From contig NZ_BAABED010000001.1 in assembly GCF_039539965.1 (NCBI RefSeq), positions 62,001-126,000 on the forward strand: a stretch of 64,000 nucleotides of DNA, given 5' to 3'. The position numbers and the translations under genes were made by a program. Positions 43,183 to 51,307 of this stretch are shown here, piece after piece; position 1 is the stretch's first letter; every line of letters starts with the position of its first letter. A model generated the notes under the pieces. It did not search any database and had not been told where the DNA came from. It saw only the letters and a program-made list of their open reading frames with translations. The DNA comes from Arthrobacter methylotrophus (GTDB lineage Bacteria; Actinomycetota; Actinomycetes; Actinomycetales; Micrococcaceae).

Positions 43183-44673
43183 CTAGGCCGATCCCAGGGC
43201 GGCAAGCACCGGCATGGCTTCCTCAACGACATCCCTCGCCGGGAACGACGGCCGCTTCACGCCGGCCATTTCTTCCATGACGCGCACTACCTGGCAGGAG
43301 TAGCCGAATTCGTTGTCGTACCAGACATAGACCACGAGGTTCTTGTCGTTGGCGATGGTGGCCAGGCCATCCACGATGCCCGCACGGCGGGAGCCCACGA
43401 AGTCCGTGGAGACAACCTCGGGCGAATCGATGAAGTCGATCTGCTTGCGTAGCTCCGAGTGCAATGACATCTCGCGAAGGTAGTTGTTCACTTCCTCCTT
43501 CGTGGTCCCCGTCTCCAGGCTCAGGTTCAAAATGGCCATCGACACATCCGGGGTCGGTACCCGGATCGCGTTGCCGGTCAGCTTGCCCTGCAGCTCGGGC
43601 AGGGCCTTGGCCACGGCCTTGGCCGCACCCGTTTCGGTGATGACCATGTTCAGGGCCGCCGAACGCCCGCGCCGGTCGCCCTTGTGGAAGTTATCGATCA
43701 GGTTCTGATCGTTCGTGAACGAGTGCACGGTCTCCACGTGCCCGTGGATGACGCCGAACTTGTCGTTGAGTGCCTTCAGCACCGGGGTGATCGCGTTCGT
43801 GGTGCACGACGCCGCGGTGACGATCCTGTCCGAGTCCAGAATCGAGGAATGGTTGATGCCATGAACGATGTTTTTCAGCTCACCCTTGCCCGGAGCCGTG
43901 AGCAACACCCGTGCCACGCCCTTGCTGCGCAGGTGCTGGGACAGGCCCTCGGCATCGCGCCACCGGCCCGTGTTATCCACCACCAAAGCATCCTTGATGC
44001 CGTAGGCCGTGTAATCGACAGTGGAAGGGTTCTCCGAGTAGATAACCTGGATCTGCACCCCGTTGGCCGTGATCGTGTTGGCGGCCTCGTCCACGCGGAT
44101 GGTGCCTTCGAAGGAACCATGCACCGAATCCCGGCGCAGCAGGCTCGCGCGCTTGACGAGATCGTTCTCGGCGCCCTTGCGCACCACGATCGCGCGCAGG
44201 CGCAGGCCATGCCCGCCGCCGGCCTTCTCAATCAGGAGCCGGGCCAGGAGCCGGCCGATGCGCCCGAAACCATACAGCACCACATCCGTACTGCTCCGGT
44301 CGTCCGCGCCCCGACGCCCGAGAACCCCGGCCAGCTCGGCCCGGAGGAATTCCTCCAAAGCCAGGCCACCGCCGTCGAACTTGAACTTCTCGTTCAACCG
44401 CGCAATATCAATCGCCGCGGCCCCGAGCTCCAGCCCCGCCAGGATGTTCAACAACGGCGCCGTCTCCTCGAGCAGCAGCTCTTCCTTGCTGATCCGACGC
44501 GCGAAACGGTGCGCCTTCAAGATGCTCATCGTGGACATGTTGACCAGGCTGCGCCCATGGATGCTCGTCACCACATTGTTTTCCCGGTACAACCGGCCAA
44601 TCACCGGAATCATGGCCTCAGCCAACGCTTCCCGGCCCATCCACATAAGACGAGAAGCTGAAGTCTCTAGCAT
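43183..44673 (-). CDS. gapB: Glyceraldehyde-3-phosphate dehydrogenase, long GapB-type
   Basis: A 496-residue GAPDH with about 128 extra N-terminal residues of unknown function before the Rossmann motif GFGRIG (135-140). The catalytic Cys290 is in AASCTTNAITP. WYDNEFGYSCQVVRVMEEM is the conserved C-terminal segment. Such long forms are known in Actinobacteria as the second GAPDH (GapB/GapX in Corynebacterium), often linked to gluconeogenic flux and NADP. Its promoter has the element shared with tkt and hxlB, tying it to formaldehyde assimilation. It is probably co-transcribed with pfkA. Confidence 0.93.
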   Translation of the reverse strand: MLETSASRLMWMGREALAEAMIPVIGRLYRENNVVTSIHGRSLVNMSTMSILKAHRFARRISKEELLLEETAPLLNILAGLELGAAAIDIARLNEKFKFDGGGLALEEFLRAELAGVLGRRGADDRSSTDVVLYGFGRIGRLLARLLIEKAGGGHGLRLRAIVVRKGAENDLVKRASLLRRDSVHGSFEGTIRVDEAANTITANGVQIQVIYSENPSTVDYTAYGIKDALVVDNTGRWRDAEGLSQHLRSKGVARVLLTAPGKGELKNIVHGINHSSILDSDRIVTAASCTTNAITPVLKALNDKFGVIHGHVETVHSFTNDQNLIDNFHKGDRRGRSAALNMVITETGAAKAVAKALPELQGKLTGNAIRVPTPDVSMAILNLSLETGTTKEEVNNYLREMSLHSELRKQIDFIDSPEVVSTDFVGSRRAGIVDGLATIANDKNLVVYVWYDNEFGYSCQVVRVMEEMAGVKRPSFPARDVVEEAMPVLAALGSA

Positions 44674-44721
44674 CGGACTGCCTTTCTAAAAGCGGATCGT
44701 GTGCCGCCGGTCTCGTTGTCT

Positions 44722-44793
44722 TGGCATCCATCGTCCTGTCATTTGCGGGTAGGCGAAACGCTGATTCGGGATGGTTTAAACCATCCGTTTGGG
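44722..44793 (-). promoter_or_regulatory. gapB upstream element shared with tkt and hxlB, plus an 18-bp palindrome
   Basis: On the minus strand CAGCGTTTCGCCTACCCG (44763 to 44746) differs from the tkt element by one base. It is preceded by AACCATCCCGAAT, aligning with AACCGTCAGAAAT of tkt. A perfect palindrome GGATGGTTTAAACCATCC at 44769-44786 overlaps that part and may be an operator. GACGATGG then aligns with the ATTATGG of tkt. Confidence 0.7.
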
Positions 44794-44917
44794 TGGTCGC
44801 GCATGAAAATCCTCCGCTGGGCTTCAAGATTCCTCGGTCGACTGCTTCCTGAGGGCATGCGGAATGCCGGCGACTGGCTGGCCAGTCGCCCCTAGCTTGG
44901 CACCGAAGCGACTTGGA

Positions 44918-45589
44918 TCAGTGGCTTCGGGTGGCCCGGAGCACGCTGTCGATGGTGGCGGTTTGTTGGCCCTCAGGGCCGGTAACCACTCGCTCCCGCG
45001 AATCGGCAACGTTGATCCGCCAAGTCCCCGGACCGTTCGTGAGCGTCGCTACCAAGTCCTCGGGCGTAAAGAACTTGTCCTTCATTTCCTTGTGTCCGCT
45101 CCACGGAGTCAGGCCTTCCGGGTGATGCCCGACCACCAGCAGGGTGCCGCCGGAAGCCACGGCGGATGCGGCAGAGACAAGGAAATCCGGCCACGGGACC
45201 AGCGGAGAATGGAGGAATTGGGAGGACACCAAGTCGAAGTTCTCTTCCGGATGCCATGAGGCGAAGTCCCGCTGCTGCCAAGCGATGCGGTCCTGCAACC
45301 CGGCTTCGACCGCATGGGTTGCTGCGCGTTCAAGCGCGACGGCGGAGACATCCACCGCGGTCACCGTCCAGCCGTGCTGGGCGAGCCAGATGGCGTCTGC
45401 CCCCTCTCCGCAGCCCAAGTCCAGGGCGGTGCCGGGGGCAAGGCCCGTGGCTTCCGCGATCAGCTGCGGATTGGGATGCCCGCTCCACTTCTTCGCCTTT
45501 TCGAGGTAGACACCATCCCAGAACTGAGCCGGGTCGGCGTCGGGGGCTTCGCTGGAAAGGTGGGTTCCGCCGTCGTGATGGTGCGTCAT
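44918..45589 (-). CDS. Class I SAM-dependent methyltransferase
   Basis: A 223-residue methyltransferase with motif I ALDLGCGEGADAIWLAQHGWTVTAVDVS (about residues 54-81), post-I VDVS and motif II-like FDLVSSQFL. The His-rich N-terminus (MTHHHDGG) may be chance. DPAQFWDGVYLEKAKKWSGHPNP resembles thiopurine/tellurite-resistance (TehB-like) methyltransferases, but the substrate is not predictable. It is monocistronic, followed by no related gene. Confidence 0.88.
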   Translation of the reverse strand: MTHHHDGGTHLSSEAPDADPAQFWDGVYLEKAKKWSGHPNPQLIAEATGLAPGTALDLGCGEGADAIWLAQHGWTVTAVDVSAVALERAATHAVEAGLQDRIAWQQRDFASWHPEENFDLVSSQFLHSPLVPWPDFLVSAASAVASGGTLLVVGHHPEGLTPWSGHKEMKDKFFTPEDLVATLTNGPGTWRINVADSRERVVTGPEGQQTATIDSVLRATRSH

Positions 45590-45635
45590 GGCTCAAGCCT
45601 GCCCTGAGAGGCACCGCGAGGCAACGCCCGCCCCA

Positions 45636-45701
45636 CCCAACTAACTCGCAGTTGTTGTCGTTTTGAAGGCTCATAGCGACAACAACTGCGAGTTAGTTGG
45701 G
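45636..45701. repeat. Perfect 25-bp inverted repeat (REP-like)
   Basis: The arms 45636-45660 and 45677-45701 are exactly complementary (core AACTAACTCGCAGTTGTTG) around a 16-base loop. It lies between divergent genes, so it is not placed as a terminator and looks like an interspersed palindromic element. Confidence 0.85.
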
Positions 45702-45736
45702 CAAGGGGACAGTCGTGCGAAGGGGAGTCGCTCGCA

Positions 45737-45826
45737 GATGCTAGAATAGATCTACTTGATGTGCAGTGATGCCCGCTTAGTCCCCGAATTTGGATTAGTT
45801 CCAAACTTGGGAAGTGGGCTTTTTTC
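45737..45826 (+). promoter_or_regulatory. Candidate leader attenuator upstream of the DEAD-box helicase
   Basis: A TAGAAT -10-like box at 45742-45747 is followed about 25 bases later by a hairpin: GCCCGCTTAGTCCCC (45771-45785) pairs imperfectly with GGGAAGTGGGC (45809-45819) and is directly followed by T6. A terminator inside the leader, 165 bases before the start codon, suggests regulated premature termination. Confidence 0.5.
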
Positions 45827-45989
45827 ATGTGAGAGGCACATCCTGCGTCGATGAACGCGTTTTCTCTGGTCCCGGCCACGGCTTATTGCCCACCGGTCGA
45901 TCACTGACTTTTTCCTCGGCGAACCCTTGGCCCAACCGGCGTCGGGGGACGATGTCCGTTGGACACCGCCAGAAAGACCCTTGAAACAC

Positions 45990-47714
45990 ATGACTACTTT
46001 TGCTGCCCTTGGCACGCCCAAGGCCATCGCCGAGTCCCTCGCCGCAGATGGAATTGAAGAAGCCTTCCCTATCCAGGTCAAGACCCTCCCGGACACGCTC
46101 GCAGGCCGCGACGTCCTGGGCCGCGGACGCACTGGCTCCGGTAAGACCATCGCTTTCGCTATCCCGCTTGTGGCGCGTCTCGCCGAGCGCGAAGCCAAGC
46201 ACTTCCGCAAGCCCGGCCGCCCCATGGGCCTGGTCCTCGCACCAACCCGTGAGCTCGCCACCCAGATCAACGCCACTATTGAACCGTTGGCCAAAGCCAT
46301 GGGCCTGAACACCACCGTCATCTACGGTGGGATCTCCCAGGCCCGCCAAGAAAAGGCCCTCCGCGCCGGCGTCGATATTGTTATCGCCTGCCCGGGCCGC
46401 CTCGAGGACCTCATCCGCCAGCGCATCCTGACCTTGGAAGCTGTCGAGATCACGGTGCTGGACGAGGCCGACCATATGGCCGATCTCGGCTTCCTCCCGG
46501 TCGTCAAGAAACTCATGGACATGACCCCCACCCAGGGCCAGCGCCTGCTCTTCTCCGCGACGCTGGACAACGGTGTTGACAAGCTGGTCAACCGTTACCT
46601 GTCCAACCCGCTGACCCACTCCGTTGATGACCCACAGGCTGCGGTCACCACCATGGAGCACCACGTCCTGGTGGTCAACGACCAGACCGTGAAGAAGCAA
46701 CTGATCGTCGAGCTCGCGTCTGGCGCCGGCCGCCGCGTCCTTTTCATGCGGACCAAGCATCACGCCCGCAAATTGGCCAAGACCCTGACCGATTGCGGCA
46801 TCCCCGCCGTCGATCTCCACGGAAACCTGTCGCAGAACGCCCGTGACCGCAACCTCGCCGAGTTCTCCAGCGGCGAGGTCCGTGTCCTGGTGGCCACCGA
46901 CGTCGCCGCCCGCGGTGTACACGTCGACGACGTCGAACTCGTCATCCACGTCGACCCACCCACCGAGCACAAGGCTTACCTGCACCGCTCCGGCCGTACG
47001 GCCCGCGCAGGTTCCGACGGCACTGTGGTCACATTGACGCTCCCCGAGCAGCAGTCCGACGTCAAGAAGCTTATGAAGGCCGCCGGCGTCGACGTCTCCT
47101 TCGAACGCGTCACAGCCAACTCACCACTGGTTGCCAAGCTCGTGGGCGACGTTGCGGACAAGGTTGATCCGCGTACTCGGGCGGCATTGCTCGCCGCGAA
47201 GACCCAGCAGCCGGGCGGCGGCACCTCCACCGGTGCCAATGCCCAGCGCAAGCGCAGCCGCCGCACCACCCAAGCTGCACCCACTGCGGGTGGTCGTGGT
47301 GGTCGCGGTGGACGTGGCAAGGTTGCGGCCGAGCCCGTCCGCACCGACATCAACCGTGCGGAGCGCCGCGCTGCTGCGAACGACGACGTCGCCCGCAGCT
47401 CGCGTGGACGCGGCAACGCTGGCTCCACTCACCGCAACGACGTTCCAGGCGCACAGGGCCAGGGTGGCCGCAGCGGCCGTCCGGCAACCGGCCAGCGTGC
47501 ATCTGGCGGTAACCGCTCGGCGTCGGCTCCGCGCACGGAATCTGCCACGTCCACGCGCAGCACTGGCAACAAGGCTGTATGGTCCTCGAACACGGGCGGC
47601 AACTCCGGCGGCTCATACGGCTCCGGCTCGGGCAACTCCGGTTCGGGCCGCCCGACGCGCAGCGGCCCGCGCCGTGCTTCTGCTCCGGCGTCGAACGAGC
47701 GCCGCGGCCGCTAG
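45990..47714 (+). CDS. DEAD-box RNA helicase with Arg/Gly-rich tail
   Basis: A 574-residue ATP-dependent RNA helicase. Motifs: Q region FAALG...FPIQVKTLPD, Walker A GRTGSGKT, PTRELA, Walker B DEAD, SAT, VLVATDVAARGVHVDDVELV and HRSGRTARAG. The C-terminal 190 residues are low-complexity and rich in Arg, Gly, Ala and Ser (GGRGGRGGRG), an RNA-binding tail as in cold-shock helicases. The ATG at 45990 is chosen because the family's N-terminus starts there; an upstream in-frame TTG would add 21 residues. Confidence 0.92.
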   Translation: MTTFAALGTPKAIAESLAADGIEEAFPIQVKTLPDTLAGRDVLGRGRTGSGKTIAFAIPLVARLAEREAKHFRKPGRPMGLVLAPTRELATQINATIEPLAKAMGLNTTVIYGGISQARQEKALRAGVDIVIACPGRLEDLIRQRILTLEAVEITVLDEADHMADLGFLPVVKKLMDMTPTQGQRLLFSATLDNGVDKLVNRYLSNPLTHSVDDPQAAVTTMEHHVLVVNDQTVKKQLIVELASGAGRRVLFMRTKHHARKLAKTLTDCGIPAVDLHGNLSQNARDRNLAEFSSGEVRVLVATDVAARGVHVDDVELVIHVDPPTEHKAYLHRSGRTARAGSDGTVVTLTLPEQQSDVKKLMKAAGVDVSFERVTANSPLVAKLVGDVADKVDPRTRAALLAAKTQQPGGGTSTGANAQRKRSRRTTQAAPTAGGRGGRGGRGKVAAEPVRTDINRAERRAAANDDVARSSRGRGNAGSTHRNDVPGAQGQGGRSGRPATGQRASGGNRSASAPRTESATSTRSTGNKAVWSSNTGGNSGGSYGSGSGNSGSGRPTRSGPRRASAPASNERRGR

Positions 47715-47775
47715 GCAGCCTGGGGTCCAAGGCAGTCCCGCTAGGTAGCCCGGCTCGCCAGGCCACCACGGATGG

Positions 47776-47850
47776 ACATGCTCAACGTGGGCAACAAGGA
47801 GTGGACATATTCCTGATATGTCCACTCCTGAGCTCAAAGAATGAGCATGT
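47776..47850. repeat. Nested inverted repeat (REP-like) between helicase and MBL genes
   Basis: The outer arms ACATGCTCA (47776-47784) and TGAGCATGT (47842-47850) enclose a perfect 12-bp stem, GGAGTGGACATA (47798-47809) with 47817-47828. It lies between convergent genes and could also act as a bidirectional transcription barrier. Confidence 0.75.
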
Positions 47851-47859
47851 GCCTGCGGG

Positions 47860-48510
47860 TTACCAGCCGCGCTCGCGCCATTCAGCCAAGTGAGGCCGTT
47901 CCGCACCGAGTGTGGTCGGATCTCCATGGCCAGGATGAACCACGGTGTCGTCCGGGTAAACCTCGAACAGCCGTTCCGTCACGTCGTTCAAAAGCGATGT
48001 GAAGCGGGCGGCATCGTTCTGGGTGTTGCCAACGCCTCCCGGGAACAAGGAGTCGCCACTGAAAATGTGCGTCGGTCCTTCCGGATCTTGGTACACGTAG
48101 GCAATTGAACCCGGAGTGTGTCCGCGCAAGTGCACCGCGGTGATGTCGAAACCGTCGAAGTTTCCAACATCGCCATGGCGCAACGGCACGTCCACAGGCA
48201 CCGGCAGCGCGTCAGCGTCGTCCGCGCCGGCAGAGGTCTTGGCGCCCGTGACTTCCACTAAACCAGGAAGCGCCCGGACGTGGTCCCAGTGCTGGTGCGT
48301 CGTGGCGATCAGGGCCAGCCTCGGTGTGGCCGTAGTGTCCGCGGCCGAGGCCCCGATCATTTGCTGGATCGCTGGAAGGTCGTCGGCGGCGTCGATCAGG
48401 ATCTGCGCACCACTTCCCTTAGCGGTGAGCAGGTACACGTTGTTGTTCATCTCGCTGACCGAGATACGCCGGACGGTGATGTCACGCAGTGAATGAATGA
48501 GTGAGTCCAT
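47860..48510 (-). CDS. MBL-fold metallo-hydrolase (glyoxalase II-like)
   Basis: A 216-residue zinc hydrolase. The metal motif THQHWDHV (HxHxDH) is near residue 76; further ligands appear in VHLRGHTPGS, SGDSLF and VHPGHGD. Length and layout fit hydroxyacylglutathione hydrolase-like or other small MBL proteins. In Actinobacteria the thiol could be mycothiol. It could in principle act on aldehyde-thiol adducts, but there is no positional link to the formaldehyde genes. Confidence 0.85.
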   Translation of the reverse strand: MDSLIHSLRDITVRRISVSEMNNNVYLLTAKGSGAQILIDAADDLPAIQQMIGASAADTTATPRLALIATTHQHWDHVRALPGLVEVTGAKTSAGADDADALPVPVDVPLRHGDVGNFDGFDITAVHLRGHTPGSIAYVYQDPEGPTHIFSGDSLFPGGVGNTQNDAARFTSLLNDVTERLFEVYPDDTVVHPGHGDPTTLGAERPHLAEWRERGW

Positions 48511-48544
48511 TCGTCCACTTTACGGAACCAGCGCGGCTTAGCGA

Positions 48545-49564
48545 TTATTCGCGGCCCTGCGAAACCCAGGTGGGATCCGCGGACCGTGAGCCGACGACGG
48601 CGTCCGCAGCGCCGTCGAGCACGTCCAGTTGGGCGGCACTCATCACGAGCGACAGGGCGCCCAGGTTCTCGTCGATCCGGTGCGCCTTGCGCGTGCCGGG
48701 GATGGGGACCACGCTGAGCTTAAGGCGGTGGCCCTGGGCGAAAAGCCACGCCAAAGCCACCTGGGCGGGAGTTGCATCCCGGCCAGTGCTCTGCGACAGC
48801 TCAGCGGCCACGGAGCGCACGGCGGCAACAACCGCCTGGTTCGCGTCAAGGGCTCCGTCGGCAAAACGGGGGATGCGGTGCCGGAAGTCGTTCTCGCCGA
48901 GTTGCTCGGCGTTGACGGTCCCGGTCAGAAACCCCCGGCCAAGCGGCGAATAGGGCACGAAGCCCACTCCCAACTCGGCTGCAGCCGGGACGACGTTGCG
49001 TTCAACGTCCCGGCTCCAGATTGACCATTCGCTCTGCACGGCGGCGATCGGGTGCACCGCGTTGGCTTCCCTTAGCTCCTCGGCCGTCACTTCCGACAAG
49101 CCCAGGTGCCGGACCTTGCCCGCCCGGACAAGCTTCGCCATGGCCTCCACGGTTTCCACAATCGGAACGCGGAGGTCGCGGCGGTGCATGTAGTAGAGGT
49201 CGATGACATCAGTGCCCAGGCGGCGGAGGCTCGCTTCCGCCGCCTGGGTCACGTAGGCGGTATCTCCGCGGACATCGGTGTAGCCATCCCGCGGATTGCC
49301 CACGATTCCGAACTTGGTAGCCAGCTGGACCTCGTCGCGGCGATCTTTCAACAGTTTGGCGATCAGTTCCTCGTTCTCGCCCGCGCCGTAAATATCCGCC
49401 GTATCGATGAAGCTGATGCCGGCGTCTACGGCATGATGCAGTGTCCTGAGGGATTCGGCGGGGTCCACCTCGCCGTACACGGGGGTCAACGCCATTCCGC
49501 CGAATCCGAGGGGGCTCACGGTCAGGCCGTCGCCGAGGTGTGCCGTCGTGGTTTCCGGGCTCAT
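48545..49564 (-). CDS. Aldo/keto reductase
   Basis: A 339-residue NADPH-dependent reductase with the TIM-barrel tetrad: Asp and Tyr in FIDTADIYG, Lys in LATKFG, His in LYYMHR. GTRKAHRIDENLGAL is the C-terminal cofactor-binding segment. It resembles the general stress AKR13-type enzymes. The start follows GGAGACAACC; no co-transcribed neighbour is evident. Confidence 0.92.
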   Translation of the reverse strand: MSPETTTAHLGDGLTVSPLGFGGMALTPVYGEVDPAESLRTLHHAVDAGISFIDTADIYGAGENEELIAKLLKDRRDEVQLATKFGIVGNPRDGYTDVRGDTAYVTQAAEASLRRLGTDVIDLYYMHRRDLRVPIVETVEAMAKLVRAGKVRHLGLSEVTAEELREANAVHPIAAVQSEWSIWSRDVERNVVPAAAELGVGFVPYSPLGRGFLTGTVNAEQLGENDFRHRIPRFADGALDANQAVVAAVRSVAAELSQSTGRDATPAQVALAWLFAQGHRLKLSVVPIPGTRKAHRIDENLGALSLVMSAAQLDVLDGAADAVVGSRSADPTWVSQGRE

Positions 49565-49640
49565 GGTTGTCTCCTTCGCCGAGTGGTCATCTCATTGCTG
49601 GCAACTCCGCGGGGCGGGGGAGTATTCCGCACGCCCCGGC

Positions 49641-50006
49641 TCAAAGCTCGGCTGGCTCGGCCACTTCATCATGCTTCTCCGAGGGAAGCACCTTCAATCC
49701 TGCTGCGCAACCCACGATTCCCGCGATGAAGAGCAGCTTGAGCGGGCTGGGGGGTTCGACGCCGGTGGCCATCGCCCAGCCGACCGTGAGCGCAGCGCCG
49801 ATCCCCACCCAAACGGCGTAGGCCGTGCCAAGGGGAATGCGCCCGACTGCGATACTGAGGCCGATCATGCTGAGGGTCGCCGTGACGGCGAAGACGGCGG
49901 TGGGGATAGCTTGGCTGAATCCGTTGGACAGGCCGAGGGCCGTCGCCCACACCGCTTCGAGCACGGAGGAGGCCAATAAAACGGCCCATGCGAACTTGGC
50001 GGACAT
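49641..50006 (-). CDS. Small multidrug resistance (SMR) family protein, subunit 1 of a pair
   Basis: A 121-residue, four-helix exporter subunit. The active-site Glu lies in SSVLEAVWATALGLSNGF and the conserved GTAYAVWVGIGAA in helix 3. The LEAVWA-G-S-GF pattern is closer to SugE/Gdx (guanidinium exporter) than to EmrE. The next gene upstream on the same strand encodes a second SMR two bases away, so they probably form a heterodimer like YkkCD. ATG at 50006 follows the stop of its partner. Confidence 0.87.
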   Translation of the reverse strand: MSAKFAWAVLLASSVLEAVWATALGLSNGFSQAIPTAVFAVTATLSMIGLSIAVGRIPLGTAYAVWVGIGAALTVGWAMATGVEPPSPLKLLFIAGIVGCAAGLKVLPSEKHDEVAEPAEL

Positions 50007-50008
50007 TG

Positions 50009-50323
50009 CTACGCCACCACTTTCAAGCCGACCACGCACACACCGATACCCGCGAGCAGCAGCAGGCGGGCCGCCGTCGGGCGCTCAACTTTGGCGATCA
50101 TCGCGTAAACGGCCGTGAGGACGACGCCGACCCCCACCCACACTGCGTAAGCGGTGCCAGTGGGGATGGATTGCATGGCGAAGGCCAGTCCCGCGGTGCT
50201 CGCAACCACGGTGACGAGAAAGACGGCGGAAGGCAATGGCCTGCGGAAGCCTTGGGAACGGTGGAGTGCGGCCGCCCAGACGGCTTCGAGTCCACCGGAG
50301 AGGATGAGGATTAACCACGACAT
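50009..50323 (-). CDS. Small multidrug resistance (SMR) family protein, subunit 2 of a pair
   Basis: A 104-residue, four-helix protein with the Glu-containing ILSGGLEAVWAAALHRSQGF and SIPTGTAYAVWVGVGVV. It is translated first in the pair; AAGGATAT precedes its ATG. Guanidinium, quaternary ammonium compounds or amines are possible substrates. No guanidine riboswitch was recognised in the 220 bases upstream. Confidence 0.87.
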   Translation of the reverse strand: MSWLILILSGGLEAVWAAALHRSQGFRRPLPSAVFLVTVVASTAGLAFAMQSIPTGTAYAVWVGVGVVLTAVYAMIAKVERPTAARLLLLAGIGVCVVGLKVVA

Positions 50324-50544
50324 GACATATCCTTTGGCCAGTCTTGTCGCGTGCCGGGTACTGAGCCGTCGTCCGGAGGTCCCTGTGCTGGCCTTTCTTC
50401 GAGGCTAGCAAGCTCGACGCCGGGGGGCGAGTTTTCGTGGCGAGCCTCACCAGAGGACATGCCCAGCCGCGAGCACCACCAAGGGACATGTCCAGTGCTG
50501 GGGTGTGCGGGTGTGCATGTTGGCATTATGTCCAGCGCCCGGAC

Positions 50545-51174
50545 CTAGGAGTGCGCATGCTCCACGCGGTCGATGGAGATAACGGCCAAGAATCCACGGC
50601 CCAGGATTTCCGGACTGCGGGTGTCCGATCCGACTACCGCGTCGTAGCGAGCGAGGTCCACAGGTTCCGTCGTCGCGGCTTCACCGTCTGGTGCCTCCGC
50701 GCTTTCCGCAGTCTGCGCGCCGGAAGTGACGGAAGCCTTGCCCTCCAAGAGGACCGCCAACTGGCCCTCGAACACGGGGTGTGCACGCTTCTTGGAGAGT
50801 TCGATGATGGACGTGTAGCCCTTGAATTCGCCGGCGCGGGCGATCACGTTGAGATCCCGGATGTCGCCGGTAGGGAGCGCGCTGGAAGAGGCTGCTTCTC
50901 CGGAAAACCGGAAGGGCCGGTACTTTTCCAAGGGGTGCTCTTCACCGTCCACCGTGAGCAGCAGCAACTCGCCGTCGATCACCGTGATGACGCGCTCCAT
51001 ACCGGGGAACATCGAGAAATCGCCGGCCGATACGACGTCGGCGATGCTGACGCGCCAGTCCCACGCCCCGTCTTGCGCCGACGCCGCTTCCGGATGGCTC
51101 GCCAGTTCGCGGGTCACCCCGCCGCCGTTGCGCCACGGTTGAGGCTTGAGCTCGGCAAAACGGATGATCTCCAT
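50545..51174 (-). CDS. hutD: HutD/Ves-family cupin protein
   Basis: A 209-residue cytoplasmic cupin of the HutD/Ves family. The conserved N-terminus KPQPWRNGGGVTREL (residues about 10-24), WDWRVSIADVVSAGDFSMFPGMERVITVIDGE and a C-terminal half with CRDLNV-like RDLNVIARAGEFKG are seen. A Gln/Glu/Ala-rich insert (about residues 150-170) is unusual. HutD is associated with histidine utilisation, where it is thought to limit flux, but no hut gene is adjacent. Confidence 0.88.
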   Translation of the reverse strand: MEIIRFAELKPQPWRNGGGVTRELASHPEAASAQDGAWDWRVSIADVVSAGDFSMFPGMERVITVIDGELLLLTVDGEEHPLEKYRPFRFSGEAASSSALPTGDIRDLNVIARAGEFKGYTSIIELSKKRAHPVFEGQLAVLLEGKASVTSGAQTAESAEAPDGEAATTEPVDLARYDAVVGSDTRSPEILGRGFLAVISIDRVEHAHS

Positions 51175-51307
51175 GCGCTCCAGCCTAGCCCGAGCCTGCC
51201 TTCACCCGGCTGAACGCTCCCGTAACATCGGCGCAAACTTGGCTCGGTTCATCAATCCCTGATGCCCTTGCTAACGTCGTAGGGAGGTAAACGGTTGGAG
51301 GCCCGGA

